DNA of 64,000 nt from Chryseobacterium defluvii (GTDB taxonomy: Bacteria > Bacteroidota > Bacteroidia > Flavobacteriales > Weeksellaceae), in assembly GCF_003634775.1 (NCBI RefSeq), contig NZ_RBXB01000004.1:86210-150209 (forward strand), written 5' to 3'. This document shows, piece by piece, positions 21,691 through 30,726 of the stretch (position 1 is its first letter; every line of letters begins with the position of its first letter). The position numbers were made by a program, and so were the translations under genes. A model generated the notes under the pieces. The model had not been told where the DNA came from and did not search any database. It was given only the letters and a program-made list of their open reading frames with translations.

Positions 21691-22641
21691 ATGAAAAAGT
21701 TATTTTACTTTGTTGCTATCTTAAGTCTGCTTACTTCATGTGTTTCCAAAAAGAATCAGACCATCAGACAGAATATTCTTACCCTGAAAGACAGTTATTG
21801 CAAAGCTCCGTTTAAATATAATTACACCAATAAAATACCTTCATATAATTCAGATTCCATCCTGGCTGCCAACACAGAGCTTAGAGGGTTGTTCTCAGAT
21901 CAAAGTATTCTGATCTTGAATGCACTGGATACCCTTGATGAAGTTCATAAAATCATCGAGCTTAAAAAAGACTCTTCCATTGCCTCCCAGGTAAAAGTCT
22001 TACAGCTTAAAGGTAAAATCAACAGCAAAATTACCATTGCCCTAACGGAACTGGATGCCGTAGCCGCTGAATTTGACTGTGAAGGGGAGAGGGTAGCGCA
22101 AATTGGGAATTATGTGGATAATCTTAATGACTCCAGGAATAATAAACTGATCTTATATTCCATTGTTGCCGGAGCTGCGGCTTCCATTGCCGGGGGAATA
22201 GTAAAAGATGAGGGCTGGAGCAGTGCCATAGACATCAGTGGTGGAGCTTTGGGAGCCGGCTTTGGATTAGCGACTTTGAATCCTAAAGGTAAAAAAGTAG
22301 AATTTATTCATCAAAGAAACCTTTTAAGAGATATCTGGCGCGAAAAACTCGAATCTCCTAACTTCCCGCCTTTTATATGGTATATGTACACCGAAAAGAA
22401 ATTCTCCAACAAAGAATCACATTCTATCATTCAAAATATGAGAGAAAGATGGCTTCATTATCAGTTTGATGATAATAAGCTAAAAGCAGATCAGTCTGTT
22501 ATTTTCAGTGATGGAGGCTTTTACAGGGCTGATGATCTCCATAACCGTGCTGCCATGCTCAACCAGATGCAGTCTGCTACAAGAACTATTAATCAGAATA
22601 TCAATTATTTACTATTGGATTTGGACAGATTGATATTATAA
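21691..22641 (+). CDS. Lipoprotein of unknown function
   Basis: A 316-residue protein with a lipoprotein signal (lipobox LLTSC, cysteine at residue 17), so it should be anchored to the cell envelope. Residues 60-150 are helical. Residues about 152-192 are a glycine- and alanine-rich hydrophobic stretch (SIVAGAAASIAGGIV and GGALGAGFGLATL) that could span or insert into a membrane. The C-terminal part has aromatic-rich PPFIWYMYTEKKF. No family is recognised. It is a single gene before the Rrf2-type regulator. Confidence 0.75.
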   Translation: MKKLFYFVAILSLLTSCVSKKNQTIRQNILTLKDSYCKAPFKYNYTNKIPSYNSDSILAANTELRGLFSDQSILILNALDTLDEVHKIIELKKDSSIASQVKVLQLKGKINSKITIALTELDAVAAEFDCEGERVAQIGNYVDNLNDSRNNKLILYSIVAGAAASIAGGIVKDEGWSSAIDISGGALGAGFGLATLNPKGKKVEFIHQRNLLRDIWREKLESPNFPPFIWYMYTEKKFSNKESHSIIQNMRERWLHYQFDDNKLKADQSVIFSDGGFYRADDLHNRAAMLNQMQSATRTINQNINYLLLDLDRLIL

Positions 22642-22650
22642 TAAAAAATT

Positions 22651-22675
22651 AATTGTAATAAAATTTGTTACATTT
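22651..22675. promoter_or_regulatory. Operator upstream of the Rrf2-type gene
   Basis: An imperfect palindrome built from TTGTAAT and TTACA half-sites around AAAATTTG. The same site occurs in reverse orientation at 23133-23157 before the next gene, which points to the Rrf2-type protein binding both and regulating itself. Confidence 0.7.
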
Positions 22676-22707
22676 AAAAATTTGTTGTACCTTGTCCGGT
22701 AATTACA

Positions 22708-23118
22708 ATGAACAATACAAGATTTGCCACGGCAATACATATTATGACACTATTGGAAAAAAGCCCTCAGGAATGGTTAACTTCTGAGTGGATTGCAGGT
22801 AGTATCAATATAAATCCGGCGATTGTACGTAAAGAGATGAGTGTTTTGAGGGAAGCGGGCCTGATTATAAGCAGACAGGGAAAAGAAGGCGGGAGTATGC
22901 TTGCAAAAAATCCGGAATCCATCAGTATTTCAGACATTTATTCGGCTGTAAAGAATACTGAGGTTTTAGGAAAAAAAAATCAGAACCCGAATCCGGCTTG
23001 TAGTGTTGGGAAAGAAATCAATGACCATTTAAATACTTTATTTGACGAAACCGATAAATTGGTTGTCAGTTTTTTAGGGAATAAGTCATTGAAGGAATTC
23101 AGCGATCAGTTTGAGTAA
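22708..23118 (+). CDS. Rrf2-family transcriptional regulator
   Basis: A 136-residue regulator. The N-terminal winged helix has TAIHIMTLLEKSP, INPAIVRKEMSVLREAGLI and a wing SRQGKEGGSML; the C-terminus is a dimerisation helix. Only one cysteine is visible (PACSVG), so the three-cysteine iron-sulfur cluster of IscR or NsrR is absent and a different signal, perhaps redox or a small ligand, is likely. Its operator candidates flank the gene on both sides, and the following Rossmann-fold gene is the likely target, as in YwnA/YwnB-type pairs. Confidence 0.88.
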   Translation: MNNTRFATAIHIMTLLEKSPQEWLTSEWIAGSININPAIVRKEMSVLREAGLIISRQGKEGGSMLAKNPESISISDIYSAVKNTEVLGKKNQNPNPACSVGKEINDHLNTLFDETDKLVVSFLGNKSLKEFSDQFE

Positions 23119-23132
23119 ATTTTTTTAACCAT

Positions 23133-23157
23133 AAATGTAACAAAAATTATTACAATT
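23133..23157. promoter_or_regulatory. Operator upstream of the Rossmann-fold gene
   Basis: AAATGTAACAAA and TTATTACAATT form the reverse-oriented version of the site at 22651-22675, with 24 of 25 positions matching after reversal and complement by eye. It ends 15 bases before the start codon. Confidence 0.7.
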
Positions 23158-23172
23158 AAAAAATAAAAGAAT

Positions 23173-23826
23173 ATGAAAAAAGTAGCAGTAATTGGTGCGA
23201 CAGGATTTGTAGGTTCGCATGTTGTAAAAGAATTAGAAAACAGAGGCTATGAAGTGCAGGCTATTGTAAGAGATGCATCCAAAGTTCAACAGAACGAAAA
23301 AGTAACCGCGAAAAGCATAGATATTAATAATGTAGAGGAGCTTGCGGAAGGCCTAAAAGGAAATGATGCTGTGATCAGTACCTTTAATGCAGGATGGACG
23401 AATCCGAATCTTTACCAGGATTTTCTTACAGGATCTGAAAATATTGAAAAAGCAGTAGAGAAGTCAGGAGTAAAAAGATTGATCGTAGTAGGTGGTGCAG
23501 GAAGTCTTTATACACCGGATCATATCCAGATTGTAGACACGCCGGATTTCCCTGAAGCATACAAACCGGGAGCAACAGCAGCAAGGGATTATTTAAACAA
23601 AATCAAAGAAAACCAGACATTAGACTGGACGTTTTTCAGCCCGGCCATAGAAATGAATCAGGCCAACGTAGGAACAAGAACAGGAAATTACAGAACTTCT
23701 CTGGAGACTCCGGTACTTGATGAAAACGGAAGAAGCATTCTTTCTGTAGAAGATGTTGCCGTTGTTTTAGTAGATGAATTGGAACAGAATAACCACATCC
23801 GCGAACGTTTTACCGCAGCTTATTAA
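23173..23826 (+). CDS. NAD(P)-binding Rossmann-fold protein (NmrA/YwnB-like)
   Basis: A 217-residue short, atypical SDR. The dinucleotide-binding glycine motif is VIGATGFVGSHVVKEL (residues 5-20). The middle has DAVISTFNAGW and VKRLIVVGGAGSLY; no canonical YxxxK is apparent, which fits NAD(P)H-sensing or quinone-reducing members of the NmrA group. It stands directly behind an Rrf2-type gene, with a shared operator, so it is probably induced by whatever the regulator senses. An MBL-fold gene follows after 25 bases in the same orientation. Confidence 0.88.
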   Translation: MKKVAVIGATGFVGSHVVKELENRGYEVQAIVRDASKVQQNEKVTAKSIDINNVEELAEGLKGNDAVISTFNAGWTNPNLYQDFLTGSENIEKAVEKSGVKRLIVVGGAGSLYTPDHIQIVDTPDFPEAYKPGATAARDYLNKIKENQTLDWTFFSPAIEMNQANVGTRTGNYRTSLETPVLDENGRSILSVEDVAVVLVDELEQNNHIRERFTAAY

Positions 23827-23851
23827 TAAAACATTAAATCAGAATAACTTA

Positions 23852-25030
23852 ATGATGCTTAAAAAGAAATTATTCTCACTTTTATGGTTGCTCGGTTTTA
23901 CAAGCGCTTTGTTGGCAGGCAACTTAAAAATCAAAGTTTATAATCCGGGAACAAAAGCCATTTTCCCTATTACTTCAACAATTATTTATGGTGATAAAGA
24001 TGCCATATTAATTGATGCTCAATTCCAGAAACAATATGCAGAAGAGTTGGTTAAAGAAATAAAAGCAACCGGAAAGAATCTAACGACTGTTTTTATTTCT
24101 CACAGCGACCCGGATTTCTATTTTGGGCTTGGCGTAATCAAAAAAGCATTTCCAAAAGCAAAAATTATTTCGACAGCTCAGACTGCTTATTTGATCTCAG
24201 CATCAAAAGATCATAAACTGGCTGTTTGGAAGCCCCGGCTGAAAGAAGATGCCCCTTCGGAAATCATCATTCCTGAAGCAGTGAACACCATTCCTGATCT
24301 GGAAGGAAATGCAATAGAAATCAAACAGAACCCTGAAGATCCTGCTCATAGTTTCCTTTGGATTCCTTCCATTAAAACAATCGTAGGTGGTATTTCTGTT
24401 TCCACAGATTCTCATCTTTGGATGGCAGATACACAAAATGAAAGAGCTATAGGTCAATGGATCGGTCAGATCAATGATATGAAAGCATTACAGCCTAAGC
24501 AGGTAGTTCCTTCACACTTTGTAAAGCCGTCAATTTCCCCAAGCTCTTTAGATTTTGTTAAAGATTATCTGGAAAACTATAAAAAGGCAGTGACAGAAAA
24601 TAAATCATCAGAGGATGCCATAAAGTTCATGGTGAGCAAATATCCAAATCTTCCCGGGAAAGACGAATTGGGAATGGGCATAAAAGTGTTTTTTGGGGAA
24701 ATGAAATGGGATTTGAAATCTCCTTATCCTGCGATTGGACGAAAAGTGGAGGCTGATTTAGGAGGAATGAAGTTTATCATTGATTTTAAAGATAATAAAA
24801 CAATGACTTTTGTAGGCACAGAAGGAGCTTTAAAAGGAGCTACAGACACTGTTGAATACACTGCTGTAGAAGTAGCCAAAAATGTATTTATGGTCTATTG
24901 GCACGAATCCAAAAGAGGAGATAATGTTACTCATGTTCAGGATTATAACACTCATGTAGTCTACTCCAATATTGCCGGAACCGACGGTTCATTCCTTCAC
25001 TTTAAGGGAACATTGAATTTTATAAAATAA
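23852..25030 (+). CDS. Secreted MBL-fold hydrolase with altered metal motif
   Basis: A 392-residue protein with a signal peptide (residues 1-22, LLWLLGFTSALLAGN). The metallo-beta-lactamase fold is shown by TSTIIYGDKDAILIDAQF and VFISHSDPDFYFGLG, but the metal motif HxHxDH reads HSDPDF: the second and last histidines are replaced by aspartate and phenylalanine. Residues about 280-390 form a second, beta-rich lipocalin-like domain. The start is the ATG at 23852, not the overlapping upstream frame, because only this start yields a signal peptide at the N-terminus. The substrate is unknown, and metal use must differ from that of classical members. Confidence 0.82.
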   Translation: MMLKKKLFSLLWLLGFTSALLAGNLKIKVYNPGTKAIFPITSTIIYGDKDAILIDAQFQKQYAEELVKEIKATGKNLTTVFISHSDPDFYFGLGVIKKAFPKAKIISTAQTAYLISASKDHKLAVWKPRLKEDAPSEIIIPEAVNTIPDLEGNAIEIKQNPEDPAHSFLWIPSIKTIVGGISVSTDSHLWMADTQNERAIGQWIGQINDMKALQPKQVVPSHFVKPSISPSSLDFVKDYLENYKKAVTENKSSEDAIKFMVSKYPNLPGKDELGMGIKVFFGEMKWDLKSPYPAIGRKVEADLGGMKFIIDFKDNKTMTFVGTEGALKGATDTVEYTAVEVAKNVFMVYWHESKRGDNVTHVQDYNTHVVYSNIAGTDGSFLHFKGTLNFIK

Positions 25031-25041
25031 CAGGAGTAATC

Positions 25042-25082
25042 AAAAATTTCGGCGGCTGTCAAAGACAGCCGCCGAAATTTTT
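25042..25082. terminator. Bidirectional terminator, MBL and M23 genes
   Basis: A perfect 19-bp hairpin (25042-25060 with 25064-25082), GC-rich core CGGCGGCTGTC/GACAGCCGCCG, A's and T's at the flanks. Confidence 0.95.
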
Positions 25083-25085
25083 ATT

Positions 25086-26114
25086 TTATAGATTCATAAA
25101 CAACTTCGGATTCACCGGAGTATTGTTTTTATGTACTTCATAATGAAGATGAGGTCCTGTAGAACGTCCGGAATTTCCGGATTTGGCAATTACCTGACCC
25201 ACTTTTACCTTATCATTGGCTTTTACAACAAGTTGGGATAAATGTCCGTAAAGAGTGGCAAGACCATTTCCATGAGAAACGATCACACAGTTTCCGTAAC
25301 CACCTTTCTGCCCGGAGAAAATGACAGTTCCTGCAGCAGCAGCTCTTACATCGGAGCCAAAGGCAACTGCAATATCCAACCCTTTGTGAAACTGCATCTG
25401 GTCAGCTTCAGCAGGAGGATTATTCCCTTCAACAGGAGCTTTGGAACCTGTAGCAGTAGCAACAGATTTCGTAGAACCGGAAGTAGGAGCAGGAGCAGTA
25501 TTACTTGCTTTTAGAGTTACCATTACTTTTACTTCTCTTTTATTTCCATAGCTGTCTGTAAGTTCAATCGTTTTTTCAACCGGCTCGGCTTTTACTTCAG
25601 GTTTTGATACCGAAGCAACAGCAGGAGCAGCCTTTGATCCAGATGAAGGAGTTTTTACAGAAGCAAAAACTCTTTTAAACGGGATAGGATTTTTTCTGAT
25701 ACCGAAATTAGAGGAAATATACCCGTCAGTAGGCATTCCCAAAGGAACCTGCATCAGTTTATTTTGTAAGTCCATTAAATATTGGCTGTATCGGTTGGCT
25801 TGTTTCGCCAGGTAAACAGAATTTGAAATACTGTCTTTACTTAGTACCATCAGCTTTTCATTAGAGATGCTTTTTGATTTCAGGAACGAATTCAGCTGTG
25901 CTACGGTCTGATCTACCAATGTGAGATCCGTTTTCATTTTTAAGTAATCTACACTGTCTCTTTCAGTGTTTATTTTTACAAGGTTCACTTCATACATTTT
26001 GTCATCTCTTTCAGAAAACAGTTTAGCAATGAAAATACCTTGCGCAAAAACTACTAGTAAAAGACCTCCCAGAAGGATATTTACGTTCTTTTTGCTGCCT
26101 AGAAATTTCTTCAT
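25086..26114 (-). CDS. M23-family murein endopeptidase
   Basis: A 342-residue envelope protein. A single N-terminal membrane anchor (residues 8-28), then a coiled-coil segment (35-130), an alanine/threonine/proline-rich linker (about 150-225) and a C-terminal M23 peptidase. The zinc site is complete: HKGLDIA (H and D of HxxxD) and PHLHYEV (HxH). These LytM-type enzymes cut peptide cross-links in peptidoglycan or act as divisome activators. It is convergent with the MBL gene and shares its terminator. Confidence 0.92.
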   Translation of the reverse strand: MKKFLGSKKNVNILLGGLLLVVFAQGIFIAKLFSERDDKMYEVNLVKINTERDSVDYLKMKTDLTLVDQTVAQLNSFLKSKSISNEKLMVLSKDSISNSVYLAKQANRYSQYLMDLQNKLMQVPLGMPTDGYISSNFGIRKNPIPFKRVFASVKTPSSGSKAAPAVASVSKPEVKAEPVEKTIELTDSYGNKREVKVMVTLKASNTAPAPTSGSTKSVATATGSKAPVEGNNPPAEADQMQFHKGLDIAVAFGSDVRAAAAGTVIFSGQKGGYGNCVIVSHGNGLATLYGHLSQLVVKANDKVKVGQVIAKSGNSGRSTGPHLHYEVHKNNTPVNPKLFMNL

Positions 26115-26316
26115 ATTTCTTCTCTTAGTATTAAAATAACAGTTTTTTAAGCTTGCAAATTTAATTAAAAATAGGTTTTGAGGGTTATTTTTAATAAAAA
26201 TTTAGTTATTTCTGTATTTAACGCTTAATTAAATATTTAATTGTGTTGAAGTGTTAATTTTTCCAAAAATTGGATTTTATCATCCTTGTAAAAGCCTTCC
26301 TAAATCTTTGTTTTAA

Positions 26317-26324
26317 TATATTTG
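26317..26324 (+). promoter_or_regulatory. -7 box of gpsA
   Basis: TATATTTG matches TAnnTTTG and lies 17 bases before the ATG at 26342. Confidence 0.6.
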
Positions 26325-26341
26325 CAGTTCACATTTCAATT

Positions 26342-27382
26342 ATGGCGAAAAAGAAAACAATTTCAGAACCTTCAGGCACGAAAAAAAATAAAAAAGAACT
26401 TTCCGTTGGGGTAGTGGGAAGCGGAAGCTTTGCGACTGCTATCGTGAAAATGCTTGTTGAAAACTGTAAAATAGTGCATTGGTGTGTAAGAAGTGAATTT
26501 GTGAAAGGAGCCATTGAACTTCGTGGTCATAATCCTACTTATCTTACGGCAGCCACTTTCAATCCTAAAATGTTGAAACTGACAACGGACATCAATGAAC
26601 TTGTTTCTGCGTGTGATATTGTAGTTCTGGCAACTCCGTCTATTTACCTGTCGGATACTCTGGATAAAATGAATTGTGAATACAAGGACAAGATTTTTGT
26701 TTCTGCCATTAAAGGGATTATTCCCAAGGTAAATGATGTTGTAGCCCATTATCTTAGAGATGAATTTCAGATCGGTTTTAGGAATCAGGCTGTAATTGCA
26801 GGCCCATGCCATGCCGAAGAAGTCGCAATGGAAAGACTCTCTTACCTTACCATTGCAACCGTGGAAGATGAAACTTCCGAGAAACTGGAAAGTATTTTCA
26901 ACTCGGATTTTATTAAAGTACATTCCAGCAAAGATATTTTGGGGAATGAATACAGTGCGATTCTTAAAAACATATTTGCCATCGGAGCAGGGATTGCCAG
27001 TGGGTTAGGATATGGAGATAATTTTACTGCGGTTTTCGTTTCCAATGCCATCCGTGAGATGGAAACATTCCTGGAAGCTATTTACGAGGCACCAAGAGAT
27101 GTGAATGAAAGCGCTTATTTGGGAGACCTTTTGGTAACCGCCTATTCATTATTCTCAAGAAACAGAAACTTAGGAAATCTCATCGGAAAAGGATATACGG
27201 TAAAATCCGCAATCCAGTCGATGAACATGGTGGCAGAAGGATATTATGCTGCAGATTCCATCTATAAGACAGCCAGACAAAAAGGTCTTAAACTGCCAAT
27301 CGTAGAGACCATTTACGGAATTCTTTATGAGGGGAAAAATGCTGAAAAACAGTTTAAAAAGCTGACCACAAAACTGAATTAA
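26342..27382 (+). CDS. gpsA: NAD(P)H-dependent glycerol-3-phosphate dehydrogenase
   Basis: A 346-residue cytoplasmic enzyme that reduces dihydroxyacetone phosphate to sn-glycerol 3-phosphate for phospholipid synthesis. The Rossmann motif is GVVGSGSFATAIVKML. Family motifs FVSAIKGI, VIAGPCHAEEVA, and the catalytic lysine in SAILKNIFAIGAGI followed by GLGYGDN are present. A lysine-rich N-terminal extension (about 20 residues) precedes the fold. The start at 26342 is supported by the -7 box 17 bases upstream. It is followed by a terminator. Confidence 0.95.
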   Translation: MAKKKTISEPSGTKKNKKELSVGVVGSGSFATAIVKMLVENCKIVHWCVRSEFVKGAIELRGHNPTYLTAATFNPKMLKLTTDINELVSACDIVVLATPSIYLSDTLDKMNCEYKDKIFVSAIKGIIPKVNDVVAHYLRDEFQIGFRNQAVIAGPCHAEEVAMERLSYLTIATVEDETSEKLESIFNSDFIKVHSSKDILGNEYSAILKNIFAIGAGIASGLGYGDNFTAVFVSNAIREMETFLEAIYEAPRDVNESAYLGDLLVTAYSLFSRNRNLGNLIGKGYTVKSAIQSMNMVAEGYYAADSIYKTARQKGLKLPIVETIYGILYEGKNAEKQFKKLTTKLN

Positions 27383-27400
27383 ATAATATAATAAAAATAA

Positions 27401-27433
27401 AAAAACACCAGTGGATTTCACTGGTGTTTTTTT
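27401..27433. terminator. Terminator after gpsA
   Basis: CACCAGTG (27406-27413) / CACTGGTG (27419-27426) between an A-run and TTTTTTT; it works in both directions in principle. Confidence 0.92.
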
Positions 27434-27525
27434 ATTGCTTTTTGGAAAAAATTAACGTGTTAAAAACGTTAAACCCATCTCCGGGTTTAAAAACTTTTCC
27501 CGAAATTCGTAATAAAATTAAGTTT

Positions 27526-29031
27526 ATGCCACATTCACTTATAAGCAGAACACCGAAACCTGCATATGATGTCGTACTGATAGGAGGCGGAATTATGAGC
27601 GCCACTTTAGCCACCTTACTCCATGAATTAGATCCCAGTCTTGAGATTGCCATTTTCGAACGGTTGGGAAGGTTTGCCAAAGAAAGTACAGCCGCATGGA
27701 ATAATGCAGGAACCGGGCATTCCGCTTTTTGTGAGCTTAATTATACCCCGGAAAAACCGGACGGAACCATTGATATTTCCAAAGCCGAAAGTATTGCAGA
27801 ACAGTTTGAAATCTCCAAACAGTTCTGGGCGTATTTAGTGACCAAAGGTTATGTGCAGGATCCCAAAGACTTTATTAATTCCTGTCCGCATATGAGTCTG
27901 GTATTTGGTGAAAGAGATGCAGAGTATCTGAGAAAACGCCATGAAAAAATGACCCAATCTGTCCTGTTCTCGGGAATGGAATTTTCTACAGATCATGATA
28001 AACTGAAGGAATGGATTCCTTTGGTCATGAGCAAAAGGAATAAATCTGAAGTAATGGCGGCCACAAAAATGGATATGGGAACGGACGTGAATTTCGGAAC
28101 ATTGACTAGAAAAATGGGAAGACATTTGCTTGAAGATTCTAATGTGGAAGTTTTTCTCTATCATGAAGTAAAAGATATTGATCCCCGTGAGAACGGAAAA
28201 TGGGAAATGAAAGTGAAAGACAGAATCCACAATCATAAGCAGGAAGTTGTAGCAGACTTTGTCTTCATTGGAGCAGGAGGATATGCATTGCCACTATTAG
28301 ATAGTTCAGATATTAAAGAAAGTGAAGGATACGGAGGTTTCCCGGTTTCAGGACAATGGCTGGTGACCCATAATCAGGAATTGGTAGAGAAGCATCATGC
28401 GAAAGTGTATACTCAGGCAACCGTAGATGCGCCACCTATGTCCGTTCCTCACCTGGATTTAAGAATTATTGATGGTAAAAAAGCACTTCTTTTTGGTCCG
28501 TTTGCAGGATTTTCAACCAAATTCCTGAAAGAGGGAAGTTATCTGGATTTGCCAGAAAGCATCAATACTACAAATATAAGATCCCTGTTTGGAGCCTGGT
28601 GGCATAATATTCCGTTAACCAAATATCTCATTCAGCAGGTAGCGATGAACAAGGCACAGCGAATACAGCATTTAAGAGAGTTTGTCAAAGATGCCAAAGA
28701 AGAGGACTGGGAGCTGAAAGTAGCGGGACAACGGGTACAAATCATCAAAAAAGACGAAAAAGAAGGTGGGAAGCTTGAATTCGGGACTGAAGTAGTTGTT
28801 AATAAAAAGGGAACAATAGCTTCCTTATTAGGTGCTTCTCCGGGAGCCTCCACCGCAGTATACGCGATGTTGAATGTAATAGAAAAATGCTTTCCGGACA
28901 AACTCCAGGGAGAATGGAAAAATAAGCTTCAGGAAATGATCCCTTCCTACGGGCAGAAATTGGCAGGAAATCCTGAACTTACAGAAAAAGTGAGAAATTA
29001 TACCAAAGAAAAACTGGAATTAGAATATTAA
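27526..29031 (+). CDS. mqo: Malate:quinone oxidoreductase
   Basis: A 501-residue membrane-associated FAD enzyme that oxidises malate to oxaloacetate and passes electrons to quinone, an alternative to soluble malate dehydrogenase in the TCA cycle. The FAD-binding start VVLIGGGIMSATLATLLHEL and the family signature ESTAAWNNAGTGHSAFCELN are clear; the C-terminal end has VASLLGASPGASTAVYAML, where FAD closes. The ATG at 27526 is chosen because a longer frame would start inside the upstream terminator. Confidence 0.96.
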   Translation: MPHSLISRTPKPAYDVVLIGGGIMSATLATLLHELDPSLEIAIFERLGRFAKESTAAWNNAGTGHSAFCELNYTPEKPDGTIDISKAESIAEQFEISKQFWAYLVTKGYVQDPKDFINSCPHMSLVFGERDAEYLRKRHEKMTQSVLFSGMEFSTDHDKLKEWIPLVMSKRNKSEVMAATKMDMGTDVNFGTLTRKMGRHLLEDSNVEVFLYHEVKDIDPRENGKWEMKVKDRIHNHKQEVVADFVFIGAGGYALPLLDSSDIKESEGYGGFPVSGQWLVTHNQELVEKHHAKVYTQATVDAPPMSVPHLDLRIIDGKKALLFGPFAGFSTKFLKEGSYLDLPESINTTNIRSLFGAWWHNIPLTKYLIQQVAMNKAQRIQHLREFVKDAKEEDWELKVAGQRVQIIKKDEKEGGKLEFGTEVVVNKKGTIASLLGASPGASTAVYAMLNVIEKCFPDKLQGEWKNKLQEMIPSYGQKLAGNPELTEKVRNYTKEKLELEY

Positions 29032-29114
29032 CATCAGTAATTGGCAATGGATAATTAGCAATAATTTCAGACAATTTATATTATTCATTACTGATTACTC
29101 ATTACCATAAAATT

Positions 29115-29516
29115 GTGTCCGAGACCATTACAAAACCAATTATTGTAAAAGAAATTCTGGAATCCCTTCAGACTAAAGTAGAAGAAGAGAAACAGGTTAT
29201 TGTGCATTGCTGCTTCCCGGCTTCTCCTTTTCTGGGTAATCTGATCAGGATCTGGCATTCTACGTATCTTTTCGATAACCAGTCTGAACACAGGAGTACG
29301 CTGATCCATGCGGAAAATATTTCCATATTTCCAGATTGGACTCCGGTTCCCTTTATGCGTGATTTTTGGTTTACTTTAATATTTTCAGGGCTACCGCGAG
29401 ACTGTAAAACCTTTGATCTGAAAGAAGTGATTCCCGAAGAAGGTGGTTTCTTTGTAGAATCTATCAAAAGGAACTCTTCAGATATTTACAGAGTTAAAAT
29501 TTCAGAAGCCTATTAA
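29115..29516 (+). CDS. Protein of unknown function
   Basis: A 133-residue soluble protein starting with GTG. It begins with a helix (KEILESLQTKVEEEKQ), then IVHCCFPASPFLGNLIRIW, a long middle strand set STLIHAENISIFPDWTPV, and LIFSGLPRDCKTFDLKEVI. I recognise no family. Aromatic and hydrophobic strands suggest a compact alpha/beta domain. It lies about 83 bases after mqo and 39 bases before a DUF1684 gene. Confidence 0.65.
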   Translation: MSETITKPIIVKEILESLQTKVEEEKQVIVHCCFPASPFLGNLIRIWHSTYLFDNQSEHRSTLIHAENISIFPDWTPVPFMRDFWFTLIFSGLPRDCKTFDLKEVIPEEGGFFVESIKRNSSDIYRVKISEAY

Positions 29517-29555
29517 TTCACAAAGTAAAAATCTTAAAAAATAAAGTTAATCCTA

Positions 29556-30173
29556 ATGAAAAAATCCATAATCCTGTTCCTGATATTGCCATTATTTGTT
29601 TTTGCTCAAAAAAACTCAAAAGAAATGGTGGAAATTAAAAAATTTCAGAAAACATTGAATGCAGAATACCTGAATCCTAAAGAAACACCTTTACGTGGGG
29701 AGAATTTAGCCAATTTTAAAAAGCATCCTTTTTTTCCGGTGGATATGAAATATCGAATTACTGCCCAAATTACCAAAACCGAAAATGCAATACCATTTGA
29801 AATTCCGACCTCTTCCGGAAAAACAAAGCTTTATATAGAATACGGAAGGGTCAACTTTAAATTGGATGGAAAATCTTATGCATTAACTTTATATCAAAGC
29901 TTAGATCTCATCAAGCAGGAAAAATATAAAGATTATCTTTTCTTGCCTTTCCGTGATGAAACCAATGGAAAAGAAACATACGGCGGCGGAAAATACATGG
30001 ATTTGAGAATTCCTAAAAAAGGAAATACCATTATATTGGATTTTAATCAATCGTATCAACCGTATTGCGCTTACAATGCCCATGACTACCATTGCCCGAT
30101 TGTACCTGAAGAAAATAAACTGCCCATAGAAATCCGTGCAGGAGTTATGTACGAAGATATTTATCATCATTAA
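29556..30173 (+). CDS. Secreted DUF1684-family protein
   Basis: A 205-residue protein with a signal peptide (residues 1-17, cut near FVFA-QK), so it is periplasmic or exported. Its central part matches the DUF1684 family: LYIEYGRVNFKLDGKSYALT, YLFLPFRDETNGKETYGGGK and the C-terminal FNQSYQPYCAYNAHDYHCPI. The family's activity is unknown. It lies six bases before a GNAT acetyltransferase gene and is likely co-transcribed with it. Confidence 0.88.
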   Translation: MKKSIILFLILPLFVFAQKNSKEMVEIKKFQKTLNAEYLNPKETPLRGENLANFKKHPFFPVDMKYRITAQITKTENAIPFEIPTSSGKTKLYIEYGRVNFKLDGKSYALTLYQSLDLIKQEKYKDYLFLPFRDETNGKETYGGGKYMDLRIPKKGNTIILDFNQSYQPYCAYNAHDYHCPIVPEENKLPIEIRAGVMYEDIYHH

Positions 30174-30179
30174 ATTAAA

Positions 30180-30653
30180 ATGGTACACTTACAATTTTTC
30201 CAACCCGAAGACCTTTCAGGGATAAGCTACACTTTGGATGAAAACCAGTCCCAATTTACGGCAACAGCAGAAGAAGCGCTGCAACGGATCGAAGAAAGAG
30301 CCGACCATCTGGCGCATCCGGTAACCATTTTTTATGAGGGAAAACCAGCTGGATTTTTTGTGCTGGATTTTGGAAGCGATAAATTCGATCTTACAGATAA
30401 TCCCAATTCGGTTTTAGTTCGTTCACTATCCATAAATCCGGATATGCAAGGGAAAGGTATTGGAAAATCTGCCATGCAGAACATGGATGATTTTATCAGG
30501 CAGCATTTTGAAAACTGTGATGAAATAGTTTTGGCGGTCAATCAGAAAAATACCTTTGCCTACGAATTGTATCTGAAAACTGGATATCGCTACGAAGGAA
30601 AAACCAGGATCGGAAGAAGTGGTCCTCAGTACCTTATGTACAAAAAACTTTAA
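30180..30653 (+). CDS. GNAT-family N-acetyltransferase
   Basis: A 157-residue acetyltransferase. The acetyl-CoA loop reads SINPDMQGKGIGKSAMQNM (about residues 86-104), followed by EIVLAVNQKNTFAYELYLKTGY, the usual last strand and helix of the GNAT fold. The acceptor substrate cannot be told from sequence. It is the last gene of a short run, six bases after the DUF1684 gene. Confidence 0.9.
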   Translation: MVHLQFFQPEDLSGISYTLDENQSQFTATAEEALQRIEERADHLAHPVTIFYEGKPAGFFVLDFGSDKFDLTDNPNSVLVRSLSINPDMQGKGIGKSAMQNMDDFIRQHFENCDEIVLAVNQKNTFAYELYLKTGYRYEGKTRIGRSGPQYLMYKKL

Positions 30654-30698
30654 GAAAATTTTAATTCCGGATTTTCTGTTTGGCTTGATACTTTCTGC

Positions 30699-30706
30699 TA
30701 ACTTTG
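30699..30706 (+). promoter_or_regulatory. -7 box of the SDR gene
   Basis: TAACTTTG matches TAnnTTTG and lies 20 bases before the ATG at 30727; a TTG stands 16 bases further upstream. Confidence 0.55.
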
Positions 30707-30726
30707 AGTAACATCAAATCAAAACT

